From the IMG/VR virus record IMGVR_UViG_3300036828_000399, positions 1-35,204 of that record: a stretch of DNA of 35,204 bases. One strand, 5' to 3'. The stretch is from a virus. Shown here piece after piece: positions 8,601 to 16,818 of the stretch (positions within the stretch are counted from its first letter, which is position 1; the number at the start of each line of letters is the position of its first letter). Made by a program: the position numbers and the translations under genes. The notes below the pieces were generated by a model. That model ran no database searches, was not told the origin of the DNA, and worked only from the letters and a program-made list of their open reading frames with translations.

Positions 8601-9640
8601 GGGCTAGACAGGCATTTGAGAATCCAGAAAAGTTTCCATCTACTAGTGGTACTCAGGCTGTTGCTCCAAAAACTCAACAACCTCAAGCATCTCCACAATG
8701 GCCAACTGGTGATTTACCTCCCATTAAATATGCTGGAGATCCATCTAAGTCTGCTGAGCCTGCTGAGCCTGCTGAGCCTATTCCAATGCCAATGTCAGAT
8801 CCAAGGGGTACAGCAGGAGATGAGTTGATCCCTGAGCATTTAAATCCAACGGCTCAGTTGGGTGCAGAAGTTACTAGAAAATATATTACTGAGTTGCCTG
8901 AAAAAGATAGGCAAGGACTTTATGGAGAAACTAGATGGGTTAGTGGAGAAGGACCTGGAAGATTATTTGAAGAAGGTCATCCAGCTATTGTATATAATCC
9001 AGAAGAACGATATCAAGATCCACTTGATGCTAAACAAACTATGAAGCATGAACTTGAACATGCTGGAGTTATGCAGTCTCTTCCTTATCAAGAACATCGG
9101 GATGAAAATAGAGAGTTTAAATTCGCTGGAAGTGAAGGTGGAGGTGAAGAATTAAGACAGCGGTTGTCTGATATAGCTAGAATAGAGGCTTATGGACCTG
9201 CTGCAATGAAAATACCGAGCTATCGAAAACAATTAAGTGATGCTAAAATTATGGTTGATAGACTAACAAAGTCTATTAGTGAAGCAATGCACATAACTCC
9301 AGATGAAGTAAGAGCAAGGGTTAAAGCATATCAAGCAGATATAGATCAAGCAGTTAAGAAGGCAGAGGCAGCACGACAGCAAAAATTAAATCCTACTGCA
9401 CCTACTTCAGCACAGGGGGCTCCAAAACCGGGTATCCCAGCACAGGGGGCTCCAAAACCTGGTGCTCCAACACAGACTAGGGCTGAAAAGATAGAGGCTG
9501 AACCAAAAGGAAAAGTAGATGCAGATACTCATGCACGTTGGCATCAGCATCGTAATCCGATAAAGATAATCAATAACTCTACTGATGTTGATCTGCATTG
9601 GGCTAATCAGAATTCTGAATTATCAACGGCTCCAATGTAA
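5666..9640 (+). CDS. Tape measure protein with candidate lysozyme-like, M15-like and HExxH modules
   Basis: This 1324-residue protein is the longest gene here and directly follows the chaperones. Tape measures set tail length and enter the cell envelope at ejection. Residues 1-90 are coiled-coil-like and about 118-150 are hydrophobic (GGIGVIGGIAVIGMAVF), a likely membrane segment. Residues about 415-610 are proline-rich repeats (RPGAPPAYVPA units). After these come three candidate enzyme modules. One at about 630-780 is lysozyme or transglycosylase-like, with catalytic candidate E657 in QGESGMG and an NQYAGYFALG segment. One at about 865-985 resembles M15 D-Ala-D-Ala peptidases (GRHEHGGAADV at 893-902, later AVHLGGG at 956-962). 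One at about 1080-1170 contains a zincin-type HELEH at 1128-1132. The C-terminus has more PGIPAQGAPKPG repeats. Module functions are inferred from motifs. Confidence 0.85.
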   Translation: MAELKFVIPQHLNEPLQKLLEQVKELTTQTDKLAKGMKQVVNLSLPTKQPFDHSKIVHQFHSFSQNLRRFEQAIQNSTELLLRPLSGSTKIMIRTMDVTKVLSRLEGMGMMSIPIAGRLWVGGIGVIGGIAVIGMAVFEVMKFLIEKTFAMASLTVRDSVTAVGLGTSIGALRAFRITFGGRIPGAEQTLANVAGAQIDPSSMSYTILRVLKIKSLMQTTTGTVDAMIAAAHLVKSLPLGAYALIAQRSGLTTVFPIDQLRALRAMPEKELQEMKAKQVEREKKFFIPKEAIDAMRDLFNAGQDFLNKSEFAWMKAATTGRPDSFITGKSTWSHNKFKGKQKFHADLVSATARLSSASADFIKYFLDLPVTQQLIKWLERALSGLARLFRRMTHALSGTVGKEFIRSALKTPVGPGMPARKFPGHPGVSLPSRPGLRPSRPGVSPTFRPGIGPGRRLAPSQGPGPPPVTAPSTSPGAPPPTVPSTGPGAPPAPPAYVPARPGAPPAYAPARPGAPLPIGPIRPGAPPARPSAPPAYVPARPGAPSPIGPARPGTSPPPVRPSAPPVRPSAPSRPEAPSRPSVPPVRPSAPPAYAPARPGSTDPIPAYTGPGTGITGRTSIAALENDPKTQAAIERFHQAFPNVANYKTQLYSLVQGESGMGRNMVQRNQYAGYFALGSDEAYRKMGLSKQQFAALPFDQQLDAYTRWAKQNDPSGTHIRNLGLFNAASALSWQGKPDDTVVYPAGSREARANASTWGANSNAGGAVTIGGIKRYYSRNDPATSRQLNDVTAVAPAAPSQPFGPRQPFDPAKPFDPSRPAAPTTSTAPTAPIGPDQTGGGGGKFTQSQQGAGRSGQVSPQLEKQLGAVADRTGVNIDTFSGGEVPGGFHSGSGRHEHGGAADVTLYTTNPDGSKHYLNFNDPTDRAKIQQVIAESRRQGITGIGIGPGYMEGHEGTAVHLGGGTEKIWGEGGHEIKAPGWARQAFENPEKFPSTSGTQAVAPKTQQPQASPQWPTGDLPPIKYAGDPSKSAEPAEPAEPIPMPMSDPRGTAGDELIPEHLNPTAQLGAEVTRKYITELPEKDRQGLYGETRWVSGEGPGRLFEEGHPAIVYNPEERYQDPLDAKQTMKHELEHAGVMQSLPYQEHRDENREFKFAGSEGGGEELRQRLSDIARIEAYGPAAMKIPSYRKQLSDAKIMVDRLTKSISEAMHITPDEVRARVKAYQADIDQAVKKAEAARQQKLNPTAPTSAQGAPKPGIPAQGAPKPGAPTQTRAEKIEAEPKGKVDADTHARWHQHRNPIKIINNSTDVDLHWANQNSELSTAPM
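6925..7470 (+). repeat. In-frame degenerate coding repeats (Pro/Gly/Ala/Arg-rich) inside the tape measure gene
   Basis: Short units such as CGCCCAGGTGCTCCACCTGC recur many times, coding for RPGAPPA, PARPGAP and RPSAPP blocks. All length changes keep the reading frame. The stretch separates the helical tail-length part from the candidate enzyme domains and probably forms a flexible linker. Tandem units like these expand and contract easily by slippage or recombination. Confidence 0.75.
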
Positions 9641-11064
9641 TGCGCCGGTATCTAATTACAATTGGAAAAGGACCATTGGGTAATACTCCATTCACATGGG
9701 ACTCTTGGCCGGGTTGGCCTGGAGGACAGAATGACCCTAACGCCCAACAGGTTGAATTTCAACTTGTAACATTTGATCCATCAGAGAATGCTGCTCCTCA
9801 ATCGAATTGCACAGTCATGGGCGTGGCATGGGAACAAATAGGACAACAGGCAAATCTAATCGGTGCACCTGTGACGATCTGGGGTGGAATGGCTAAAGGA
9901 TTACCATTGGCAACACATCAAGCAAATTTTTATGGTCAGCTAATTACTGGATCTATCTTTAAGTGTTGGGGGAATTGGATTGGGACTGATATGTCTCTTG
10001 GGTTTACTATCGCAACTGCAGGAATGAATAAGGGTGGTGGTGATGGTGGGGGTGATGGTGGTGGAGGTGATGGTGGAGGTGGAGGAGGAGGTGACAGTGC
10101 AGCTCCTCAAAATTCTGCGCAAGTTACAAGTGGAAATATGAATTTGATCCGCTTTAATAGAACAGGCCCACGTTCTATAGATAGATATTTTCAACCTAAA
10201 GTTGGTCAGCAAGATGTTGGGGACTTTGGTGGTTTTGGTGGCATGATCAGTCAAACTTTTGGCAATGCCTCACAAGCCATAGGTGGGAATATTATGTCAC
10301 TCTTTGGAGGATCCGGTGGATTAGTAAATCCACTAAATCTTATTCATAACCTCCAGCCAAATATGCCATTATCAAGTGCAATACAAGAAACACTTTCACG
10401 CGCATTTCCTGGTGTACCACTCAATATAAATATTAGCTCGATGTTGAAATTAGGATATCAAGATGCAGGTGCTTATCAAAATTTTCCACAGTTTGCTTCT
10501 TACATTAAAGATTTAAGTCATTCTATTATGGGCACAAAAGATTATATTGGTGTTCATATGACGGCAAACAATACTGGTGGAATTGATGTGTGGGATGGAA
10601 CTTTTGGCAATGCTCCTCAACAAGTCACTGTTTTTGAACTAATAGGGCAACCGACTTGGGTTGAAACTGCACTCGTACAATTCACTACGGTGATGCGTGG
10701 GGATATAAAACCTTCTGATATAGTTTATCTTCCTAAGAATATACCTTATAATATCGGTTCTGATAATTCTGCTCTACAAAAAGGTGTGCCTCAAAGAACA
10801 GAATTATCATTTACTGGTGCATTCAAAGTGTTTAAAGTGACACATAATGGGGACTTTAGAAATCCTGACGGGATGCAGTGGAGCACTACATATGAATGTT
10901 ATTATCTTAGTGGATCAGAACTTGCACAGTCCTTGAATTTTCCAGAGTCACCATTTACTCCTGGTTTAGGAACGGTTCCTCCAATAGATCCACTTCTTCC
11001 CGGTACGACACCTCCACTTAACCCGTTTTCCCGATTAATGAGTCGACCAGCTAGGAGACTATAA
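9640..11064 (+). CDS. Baseplate hub-like protein with Gly/Asp-rich insert
   Basis: A 474-residue protein whose ATG overlaps the tape-measure stop (TAATG). Residues 1-125 form a beta-rich head (VEFQLVTFDPSENAAPQ, then GAPVTIWGGMAKGLP) of the kind seen in hub proteins that join tube and baseplate. Residues about 127-152 are a low-complexity GGGDGGGDGGGG stretch, likely a flexible linker. The second half (about 215-440) includes FPQFASYIKDLSHSIMG and VTVFELIGQPTWVETALVQF, again strand-rich, and a proline-rich end. It follows the tape measure and precedes further baseplate genes, which fits a hub or distal-tail role. No enzymatic motif is visible. The name is inferred from position and fold type. 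Confidence 0.55.
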   Translation: MRRYLITIGKGPLGNTPFTWDSWPGWPGGQNDPNAQQVEFQLVTFDPSENAAPQSNCTVMGVAWEQIGQQANLIGAPVTIWGGMAKGLPLATHQANFYGQLITGSIFKCWGNWIGTDMSLGFTIATAGMNKGGGDGGGDGGGGDGGGGGGGDSAAPQNSAQVTSGNMNLIRFNRTGPRSIDRYFQPKVGQQDVGDFGGFGGMISQTFGNASQAIGGNIMSLFGGSGGLVNPLNLIHNLQPNMPLSSAIQETLSRAFPGVPLNINISSMLKLGYQDAGAYQNFPQFASYIKDLSHSIMGTKDYIGVHMTANNTGGIDVWDGTFGNAPQQVTVFELIGQPTWVETALVQFTTVMRGDIKPSDIVYLPKNIPYNIGSDNSALQKGVPQRTELSFTGAFKVFKVTHNGDFRNPDGMQWSTTYECYYLSGSELAQSLNFPESPFTPGLGTVPPIDPLLPGTTPPLNPFSRLMSRPARRL

Positions 11065-12726
11065 GTGGCGAAAGATGTTTCCCTTACTGTAACTGTTAGT
11101 GATGATAGCTTTACTGCTTTCGTTAAGAAGTTTAACGAACTTATTGTACAGATGGAAAAGTTGAATGATAATTGGAAAAAGGTTTCACAGTCAATTGAAA
11201 ATGCTGCAAAGTCTGGTCAGAAGTTCAACACTACAATCAATATCTTGGCTGTGACTTCAAGGGGAATTCACTCTAGTATTAGTCAAACCACGAAACACTT
11301 TTATAAGTGGGGAGCTCTTGTCGCTGGTATTGGGACATTACTCGGTGGCGGTGGTCTGTTTGGGATGGGTCGTTTTTCTGAAGGTGTTGTAGCTCGACAA
11401 CGATACATGGCAGGAGCGGGTTTAGATTCTTATGGCGGCACACTGGCTGCTCAGACTTTTGGTAAGTCTCTATTTGATAATCCAAATGTAATAATGGATG
11501 CTGTTAAGAAAGGACGAAATGATCCATCTACAATGGAATCTATTGGTCTTAGGAGTTTGGGTCTTTTTGGTAGAAAGGATTTAACTAATGAACAAGTGAG
11601 TGAGGAGGTACTTCGCAGAATAACCAGATATTTGCATGATCAAGGTTACACAGATAAATCAGAGAATTTGGCGCTTTTTGCTCGACCAAGAGGCTTAGAA
11701 GCCTTGGCCGGTGGTATGGACAATGTTCGTAGAGCAGCCGCATTGGGAAGTGAGCAGTCGTTTGATACACTAGCTGACAGACAAAAGTATTATAGAGAAC
11801 ATGGTCCAACTCCGGAAGACCTTGCGGCGTGGGATAAGCTTTGGGCTTCCGTTAAAGACTTTGGGATGAAGATCAGTAGTGAGTGGACAGCAAAGATGGC
11901 TCCAATTGCTGGGGCTTTGGCCAAAGTCAGTGATGCTCTAGGCGACTTAGTGGTAGCCTTATTTGAAATGCCTGTTGTTCAGCGAGCTATTTCTAAACTG
12001 GCTGGTTGGATGAATGATTTTGCTACATACCTTGAAAAAGATGAAACTAAGAAAGCCTTAGAAGAATTTATAAATAAGATTGCAGCATTTGTAGGTCCAG
12101 TTGCTTCAGGAATTGGTACAGGAGCTGGTTTGATATGGAATGCTGAACAATGGATTCAAAATCATATTGGTAATCCATACAGCAATATATGGAATACTGG
12201 GAAATGGCTTTGGAATAACATAGGTCCTTCACCTGCTCAAGGTGCTCCTCTTGGTCCAAATGCTTCACCACCTGGGGATACTAATACGAATATAACTACT
12301 ACGAATCCAAGTGTGTCACCATTTAATGCGCCGGGTGGTGGCACACCATGGGCTCCTGCTCCTGTAATGCCAGGAGGTTCTGCTCCTGGTGGTAGTATGA
12401 CGCCTGGAGGTATTCCTATTCATCCACCAGTTTCAGGGGATTCATATTTGTGGCCTAGTTATATAAATCAAGGTAATACAAGTATTTCTTCTACTGCTGG
12501 TGGTACGTTATTTAGACGTTTTAGTAATGTGCCACGATCTAGACTTCCTTCTAGACCATTTCGGAGTGGGCGTAGTTTGCCTTCGACTGGAGAGTCTCCT
12601 GCTGATCAACAACAGAAACAAGGGGGGTTGGATCTAAACAATTGGCAAAGCACACGGACAGCTTCACTTGTTGTACGCGGAGTCCCAAGTTCTAATCTGT
12701 TTCTACAGGCTAATGGGATGGGTTAA
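11065..12726 (+). CDS. Second tape-measure-like virion protein
   Basis: This 553-residue protein starts at GTG directly after the previous stop (TAAGTG), with TAGGAG upstream. Residues 1-75 look like a coiled coil (FVKKFNELIVQMEKLNDNWK). Residues about 88-108 are a short hydrophobic, glycine-rich segment (LVAGIGTLLGGGGLFGMG). The MPVVQRAISKLAGWMNDF segment near residue 305 resembles DLPVTQQLIKWLERALSGL in the tape measure, placed in both just before the low-complexity part. The last 160 residues are Pro/Gly/Ser/Thr-rich and probably disordered. It looks like a shortened relative of the tape measure without its enzyme modules. It may travel inside the tail or plug the hub. The relationship is inferred from local similarity and layout; a baseplate-interior protein is the alternative. 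Confidence 0.55.
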   Translation: MAKDVSLTVTVSDDSFTAFVKKFNELIVQMEKLNDNWKKVSQSIENAAKSGQKFNTTINILAVTSRGIHSSISQTTKHFYKWGALVAGIGTLLGGGGLFGMGRFSEGVVARQRYMAGAGLDSYGGTLAAQTFGKSLFDNPNVIMDAVKKGRNDPSTMESIGLRSLGLFGRKDLTNEQVSEEVLRRITRYLHDQGYTDKSENLALFARPRGLEALAGGMDNVRRAAALGSEQSFDTLADRQKYYREHGPTPEDLAAWDKLWASVKDFGMKISSEWTAKMAPIAGALAKVSDALGDLVVALFEMPVVQRAISKLAGWMNDFATYLEKDETKKALEEFINKIAAFVGPVASGIGTGAGLIWNAEQWIQNHIGNPYSNIWNTGKWLWNNIGPSPAQGAPLGPNASPPGDTNTNITTTNPSVSPFNAPGGGTPWAPAPVMPGGSAPGGSMTPGGIPIHPPVSGDSYLWPSYINQGNTSISSTAGGTLFRRFSNVPRSRLPSRPFRSGRSLPSTGESPADQQQKQGGLDLNNWQSTRTASLVVRGVPSSNLFLQANGMG

Positions 12727-13562
12727 TGCCTAATAGTCAGATTGAACTTTCATATCAAGTTTGTCCTATAATATTGACCGGTGGTATCGCAAGCCAGCTT
12801 CAGGGCGGTGTACTACCGATGTTGAGTTTATTAAATAGAACTACTCTTGGTGGACCAGGAGCTGCTACCTTAGCAGGAACTCAAAACATATTTCCATTCA
12901 CAATGGATAAACTGGATGATGCTTTTGGTGCCTTCAATGTATTACCGGGTGGAACGTTAATAGCACAGAGTATTGCGAAATATCCATTTGCAAATCAATG
13001 GGTTGCGGCAAATGCAGTAATTCGAGAACCTCTTACATTATCACTTATAATGGACTCACCGATGCGTGGTCCTAACTCTTGGCTCATAAAACATCAGGTA
13101 TTTACATCTGTAAAAATGACTCTTGATAATCATAATAATGCTGGTGGAACATACACTGTTGCTACTCCAGCATTTCAGTATGATAATCTTGTTATGACTG
13201 CTATGACAGATAATTCACGTGGTAATAATTCACTACCGCAGAATGCTTGGCGGTTTGATTTTGAAAAGCCATTGGTGGCTGGTGGGGATCTTTCTGTTGC
13301 AGCGAATGGATTAACAAATGCTTTGACTAATGGACTTCCAACTAATGGGGATATTTCTGGTAATCAACCAGGACAAACTTCTGGTAATGTAGTACAAAAC
13401 GAAGGAGCAGCTTTTGGTTCAAGTAATGTGGCACCTATACAAAATCTGACAGCAAGTGGAATGTTGGTAAGTGGTGGTGTGATGTCCCCTATTGTTGATC
13501 CTACTTTTCCACCTACAGTTCCTAGTTCTGGTCCTGGATCCATATTTCAGGGTATTTCGTAG
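12726..13562 (+). CDS. Baseplate protein, conserved myovirus type
   Basis: A 278-residue protein whose ATG overlaps the previous stop (TAATG). It carries stretches familiar from baseplate proteins of similar phages: IREPLTLSLIMDSPMRG, HNNAGGTYTVATPAFQYDN and QNAWRFDFEKPLV. The C-terminal about 75 residues are Gly/Asn/Ser/Pro-rich and look flexible. It lies among baseplate genes and is presumably a hub or tube-baseplate connector. I recognise the type but cannot give a verified family name, and no enzyme motif is visible. Confidence 0.6.
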   Translation: MPNSQIELSYQVCPIILTGGIASQLQGGVLPMLSLLNRTTLGGPGAATLAGTQNIFPFTMDKLDDAFGAFNVLPGGTLIAQSIAKYPFANQWVAANAVIREPLTLSLIMDSPMRGPNSWLIKHQVFTSVKMTLDNHNNAGGTYTVATPAFQYDNLVMTAMTDNSRGNNSLPQNAWRFDFEKPLVAGGDLSVAANGLTNALTNGLPTNGDISGNQPGQTSGNVVQNEGAAFGSSNVAPIQNLTASGMLVSGGVMSPIVDPTFPPTVPSSGPGSIFQGIS

Positions 13563-13597
13563 CATCGTAGATAGCACAGCATCGCAGATAACATAAC
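13562..13597 (+). repeat. Imperfect direct repeat in the gap before 13598
   Basis: The short spacer contains AGCATCGTAGATAGCAC followed by AGCATCGCAGATAACAT, two near-copies of a 17-18 base unit. There is no AGGAG-like sequence before the next ATG, unlike most genes here. The unit may influence initiation, or be a slippage duplication. Confidence 0.45.
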
Positions 13598-14122
13598 ATG
13601 ACCACAGTTATCCCATTTATTCCTTCTAATATAGCAGTTCCTAAATTTAATGTCTTACTAGATAATTCTAATTGTATGATTACAGTGACATGGAATGTTT
13701 CTGCTCAACGTTATTATATCAATGTGTATACTACTGATGGTACTTGGATCATTACAACACCACTTGTATCTTGTCCTCCAGCGCGTGCTGTAGAATCAGT
13801 AAAGTGGGATTCTACACGTAGGGCATTGATGGTGCAGATGGTAGATCCTAGTTTGTGGCCTGTGCCACTAGCTTCTGGTGGCTTGTTAACTCCACCCGGT
13901 ACAATGATAGATTATACTTTAGAAGGATTTCAACCGACCACTTTTAATGGATTGTTTAGAGGATTAACTGTTGATGAAGTTACTTTCAGTATACCTATGG
14001 ATACTGATCCTGGACAGGTAGTTGTTATGGGAAATGTCAACAGATTAATGAATATGGTGCAAAGTGTGTTTCAAACTTCTTCGCTGGTATACCGCAACGG
14101 TGCATTCGAGATAAATCCTTAA
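13598..14122 (+). CDS. Baseplate protein with FCCH-like beta domain
   Basis: This 174-residue protein has a strand-rich first half (FNVLLDNSNCMITVTWNVS, then YYINVYTTDGTWI) that resembles baseplate proteins placed before the spike gene in similar phages. Residues 97-143 (IDYTLEGFQPTTFNG then EVTFSIPMDTDPG) match the insertion of the sheath protein (LILSGFQPVGFNG then FTFPLTLNPG), so the same small domain is used in both. No Shine-Dalgarno is apparent before the ATG. Function is inferred from position between a baseplate gene and the spike gene. Confidence 0.55.
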   Translation: MTTVIPFIPSNIAVPKFNVLLDNSNCMITVTWNVSAQRYYINVYTTDGTWIITTPLVSCPPARAVESVKWDSTRRALMVQMVDPSLWPVPLASGGLLTPPGTMIDYTLEGFQPTTFNGLFRGLTVDEVTFSIPMDTDPGQVVVMGNVNRLMNMVQSVFQTSSLVYRNGAFEINP

Positions 14123-14134
14123 AGGATATATCCT
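14115..14134 (+). promoter_or_regulatory. Overlapping dyads around the spike gene ribosome binding site
   Basis: ATCCTT-A-AAGGAT (14115-14127) and AGGATATATCCT (14123-14134) share the AAGGAT that serves as ribosome binding site for the ATG at 14136. Either hairpin would hide the site, so the pair could damp spike translation. The stems are short; the effect is inferred. Confidence 0.35.
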
Positions 14135-14135
14135 A

Positions 14136-14999
14136 ATGGGAAGATATGATTCAATTAAACATCCTATTCAATATCGGATGAACCAATGGCACGCCAAAAA
14201 GGCAAATGACCATCAAGAAAAACAAGCTAAGTCTATGCCGTGCCATGTTACGAAGGTTGATAAGGATTTTATTTATGTCGCATTTGAAACTGCAAATAAT
14301 ATCTTTACGATGCCTACCGTTAAAATTCCACAATCTTGGTCTCAGTTTTCTAGAGAACCTACACAGAAAGGTGATAAAGGCTACGCTGTTCCAGGTAATT
14401 ATTATCTGGGTGGTGTAACTGGTGATTCAGGTGGTAATACTGATTTTTATCCTAGGGGAAATCTTACCACATTATCATTCAATGGTGTTAGTCATAAGGA
14501 AAACCCAAGTCGTGATTATGATCAACACACTCATATGGGTGGTCCAAATGGTTGGATTGTTGGACCATATCAAAAGCAACAACAGAGTCAGCAGCAGCAA
14601 CAACAACAGAATCAAGCACAAACTTCAATGGCTCTGTCTATGCGAACAATGGCATTTAGAACACAGCAGACAAAGTTTAGAAAACAGTTGAATCTTCCTA
14701 GTCTATTTGATGCCACAACAAGTGGATCTAGTAGTACTAGCGGCAGCAGTACAGATCAACAGGGTCAACAACAAAATAGTGATAAGACTAATTTTAGTTT
14801 CGATAAAGATGGAAAAGCTGTTGTGCAGAGTAAAGATGATGATCACATCATCACTGTTGATCAAAAGAATAAAAAGATTACAGTTAAAGTCCCAACTGAC
14901 CATATGATTTATATTGGTGGTGATGGCACGCAAGGTCAGTACGATAAGCTTATGACTAAAAGTGGTCCTGTCATCAATGCTAAGGGGCGTATTAGCTGA
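14136..14999 (+). CDS. Baseplate spike protein (gp138/gpV-like)
   Basis: A 287-residue protein with AAAGGA before its ATG. Residues about 35-110 look like the OB-fold of spike proteins (SMPCHVTKVDKDFIYVAF, then KIPQSWSQF and KGDKGYAVPGNYYLGG). A glutamine-rich linker at about 147-163 leads into the C-terminal part. That part has short alternating strands (VQSKDDDHIITVDQKNKK, ITVKVPTDHMIYIGGDG) typical of the triple-stranded beta-helix that forms the needle. The spike tips the tube and punctures the outer membrane. The start overlapping dyads are described separately. The stop overlaps the next ATG (TGATG). Family choice (gp138 versus gpV) is uncertain. Confidence 0.75.
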   Translation: MGRYDSIKHPIQYRMNQWHAKKANDHQEKQAKSMPCHVTKVDKDFIYVAFETANNIFTMPTVKIPQSWSQFSREPTQKGDKGYAVPGNYYLGGVTGDSGGNTDFYPRGNLTTLSFNGVSHKENPSRDYDQHTHMGGPNGWIVGPYQKQQQSQQQQQQQNQAQTSMALSMRTMAFRTQQTKFRKQLNLPSLFDATTSGSSSTSGSSTDQQGQQQNSDKTNFSFDKDGKAVVQSKDDDHIITVDQKNKKITVKVPTDHMIYIGGDGTQGQYDKLMTKSGPVINAKGRIS

Positions 15000-15391
15000 T
15001 GCGTGTCTTTGGTCGCACTCAAGATATTCTAACCGGTGTTAAGAAATGGTGGGTTGTGACGACTGACGTTAATGGGTTTAATGACTCTGTTTATTTAACT
15101 GCTCTTGCTCAGGTCATTAAACTGAATTTAGGTGAGAGTCCATTCTTTGCTAATTATGGAATACCGGCACATGCATCTGTTGTTATGCAGATTTTTCCTG
15201 ATTACTATATGGTTCGAATTCAACAACAGTATTCAGGATATTTTGCATCTCTTCTATTAGCAATGGTTCCTGACGCTGTAGATCAAGACCTTCGGCCTGC
15301 ACCAGCTTATATGATCAATGTCCTTACTAATTATGGCTCTAGCATTGGTGTGCGAGTACAGGCAGGCTATCCAGTGGAGCAACCAATCTAA
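14999..15391 (+). CDS. Baseplate wedge subunit candidate
   Basis: This 130-residue protein is coupled to both neighbours by TGATG and TAATG overlaps. It includes DSVYLTALAQVIKLNLGESPFFANYGIPA, a segment typical of small wedge proteins between the spike and the J protein in contractile-tailed phages (the place of T4 gp25 or Mu gp46-like proteins). Its role would be joining the hub to the J-type wedge ring. The call rests on size, position and that segment. Confidence 0.6.
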   Translation: MRVFGRTQDILTGVKKWWVVTTDVNGFNDSVYLTALAQVIKLNLGESPFFANYGIPAHASVVMQIFPDYYMVRIQQQYSGYFASLLLAMVPDAVDQDLRPAPAYMINVLTNYGSSIGVRVQAGYPVEQPI

Positions 15392-16818
15392 TGGCTATTT
15401 TACCTCTCGTAATGACACCACAGGGATTACAACCGGTCGCACCAGCAGACCTGCGATCTCAACTGATTGCATTGGTTTCAACCACTAATCCAGACTACAC
15501 AGCTAATCTTCCAGGTACATTAATAGAAGATATATCAAGTACCGATGTTTATGCATTGGTTGAAAGTGATAGTTTCCTTGTAGACCTTGTTAATTCAGTT
15601 ACTCCATTTGGTGCTAATCCTTATCTTTTAAATCAACTAGGAATTCTGTATGGTGTTGATAAACAACCAATCACTAATACATCTGTCATAGTAGTCTTTG
15701 GTGGTCCTCCTGGTTTTGTGATTGCACAAGGATTTACTGTTAGTGATGGTACATATCAATATGTGTGTCAGTCTGGTGGTATTGTTGGGGTTGATGGGCT
15801 ATCTCTTCCTATTTATGCTTTGGCGACACAGCAGGGAGCATGGCCTGTTCCAGCGAATACTGTTGTTGAGATGATTACCTCTGTTCCTGCTAACATTACC
15901 GTATCAGTCACTAATCCTGTTTCTGGCATACCGTCACAAACTGGTGAACCAATATCAGTCTTTAGAGAACGATGTTTTACGGCCGGACTTGCTGCCTCTA
16001 CCGGTATGGCTCGGTATCTCAAAACACTTGTGGGGAATATACCTGGAGTACAGCAACGATTGATTTCTGTACAACAAGATACTATCAATGAAACTTATAT
16101 CATCATAGTTGGTGGCGGTGATCCATATCAAGTAGCTTACCAAATCTGGTGTGCTGATTTCTATACTCCAGGGCTAGAAGGCGCTCAAATTCGAGTTTCT
16201 GGAATGTCCAATACTAACCCAATGAGAATTTCAACAGCAGATAATCATAATCTACAAACTGGGAATATAGAGATTATTACTGGATCTGTAGGAATTCCAT
16301 ATGTTAATAATGTTCCATACTCTATAACTGTAATAGACCAAAAAACCTTTTCTATTCCGGTTAATGGAACGTTGTATGGAAAATGGCAATCAGGAGGAGT
16401 TGTTACTCCTAATCCTATTAATGAATATATCAGTATTGCTGATTATCCAGACTCATTTGTTATTCCATTTGTCATACCAGCACAGGAAACAGTGAATATA
16501 GTGGTGACGTGGACAACAGATTCACCCAACTATGTGTCGCCTTCTGCGATAGCACAATTATCTCTTCCAGCAATTATAGACTACATTAATAATCTGCCAG
16601 CAGGTACAACTCCAATTAATCTTAATGTGCTAAATCAGGTGTTCATTGATGCGATTGCTAGTGTTCTTGCTGGTGAATTAGTTATTGATTTGACATGGGC
16701 TATTTCTATCAATGGTGTTGGCGTGTTTCCTGCTTCTGGTACTCAAGTTATCTATGGTGATCGATACAGCTATTTCTATACGCAGAATGGGTGGATCAAC
16801 GTGATCCAAGGAATATGA
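15391..16818 (+). CDS. Baseplate J-like protein with FCCH-like insertion
   Basis: A 475-residue protein of the baseplate J type, which forms the wedge ring surrounding the hub. Supporting features are the N-terminal LPGTLIEDISSTDVYALVE helix, the LNQLGILYGVDK segment, GFTVSDGTYQYVCQSGG, and ISVFRERCFTAGLAASTG followed by IPGVQQRLI. Residues about 266-341 (RISTADNHNLQTGNIEIITG, then KTFSIPVNGTLYG) form an inserted small beta domain of the FCCH-like type, weaker than the copies in the sheath and 13598 proteins. The C-terminus ends with helices and strands usual for this family. Its stop overlaps the next start (ATGA). Confidence 0.8.
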   Translation: MAILPLVMTPQGLQPVAPADLRSQLIALVSTTNPDYTANLPGTLIEDISSTDVYALVESDSFLVDLVNSVTPFGANPYLLNQLGILYGVDKQPITNTSVIVVFGGPPGFVIAQGFTVSDGTYQYVCQSGGIVGVDGLSLPIYALATQQGAWPVPANTVVEMITSVPANITVSVTNPVSGIPSQTGEPISVFRERCFTAGLAASTGMARYLKTLVGNIPGVQQRLISVQQDTINETYIIIVGGGDPYQVAYQIWCADFYTPGLEGAQIRVSGMSNTNPMRISTADNHNLQTGNIEIITGSVGIPYVNNVPYSITVIDQKTFSIPVNGTLYGKWQSGGVVTPNPINEYISIADYPDSFVIPFVIPAQETVNIVVTWTTDSPNYVSPSAIAQLSLPAIIDYINNLPAGTTPINLNVLNQVFIDAIASVLAGELVIDLTWAISINGVGVFPASGTQVIYGDRYSYFYTQNGWINVIQGI

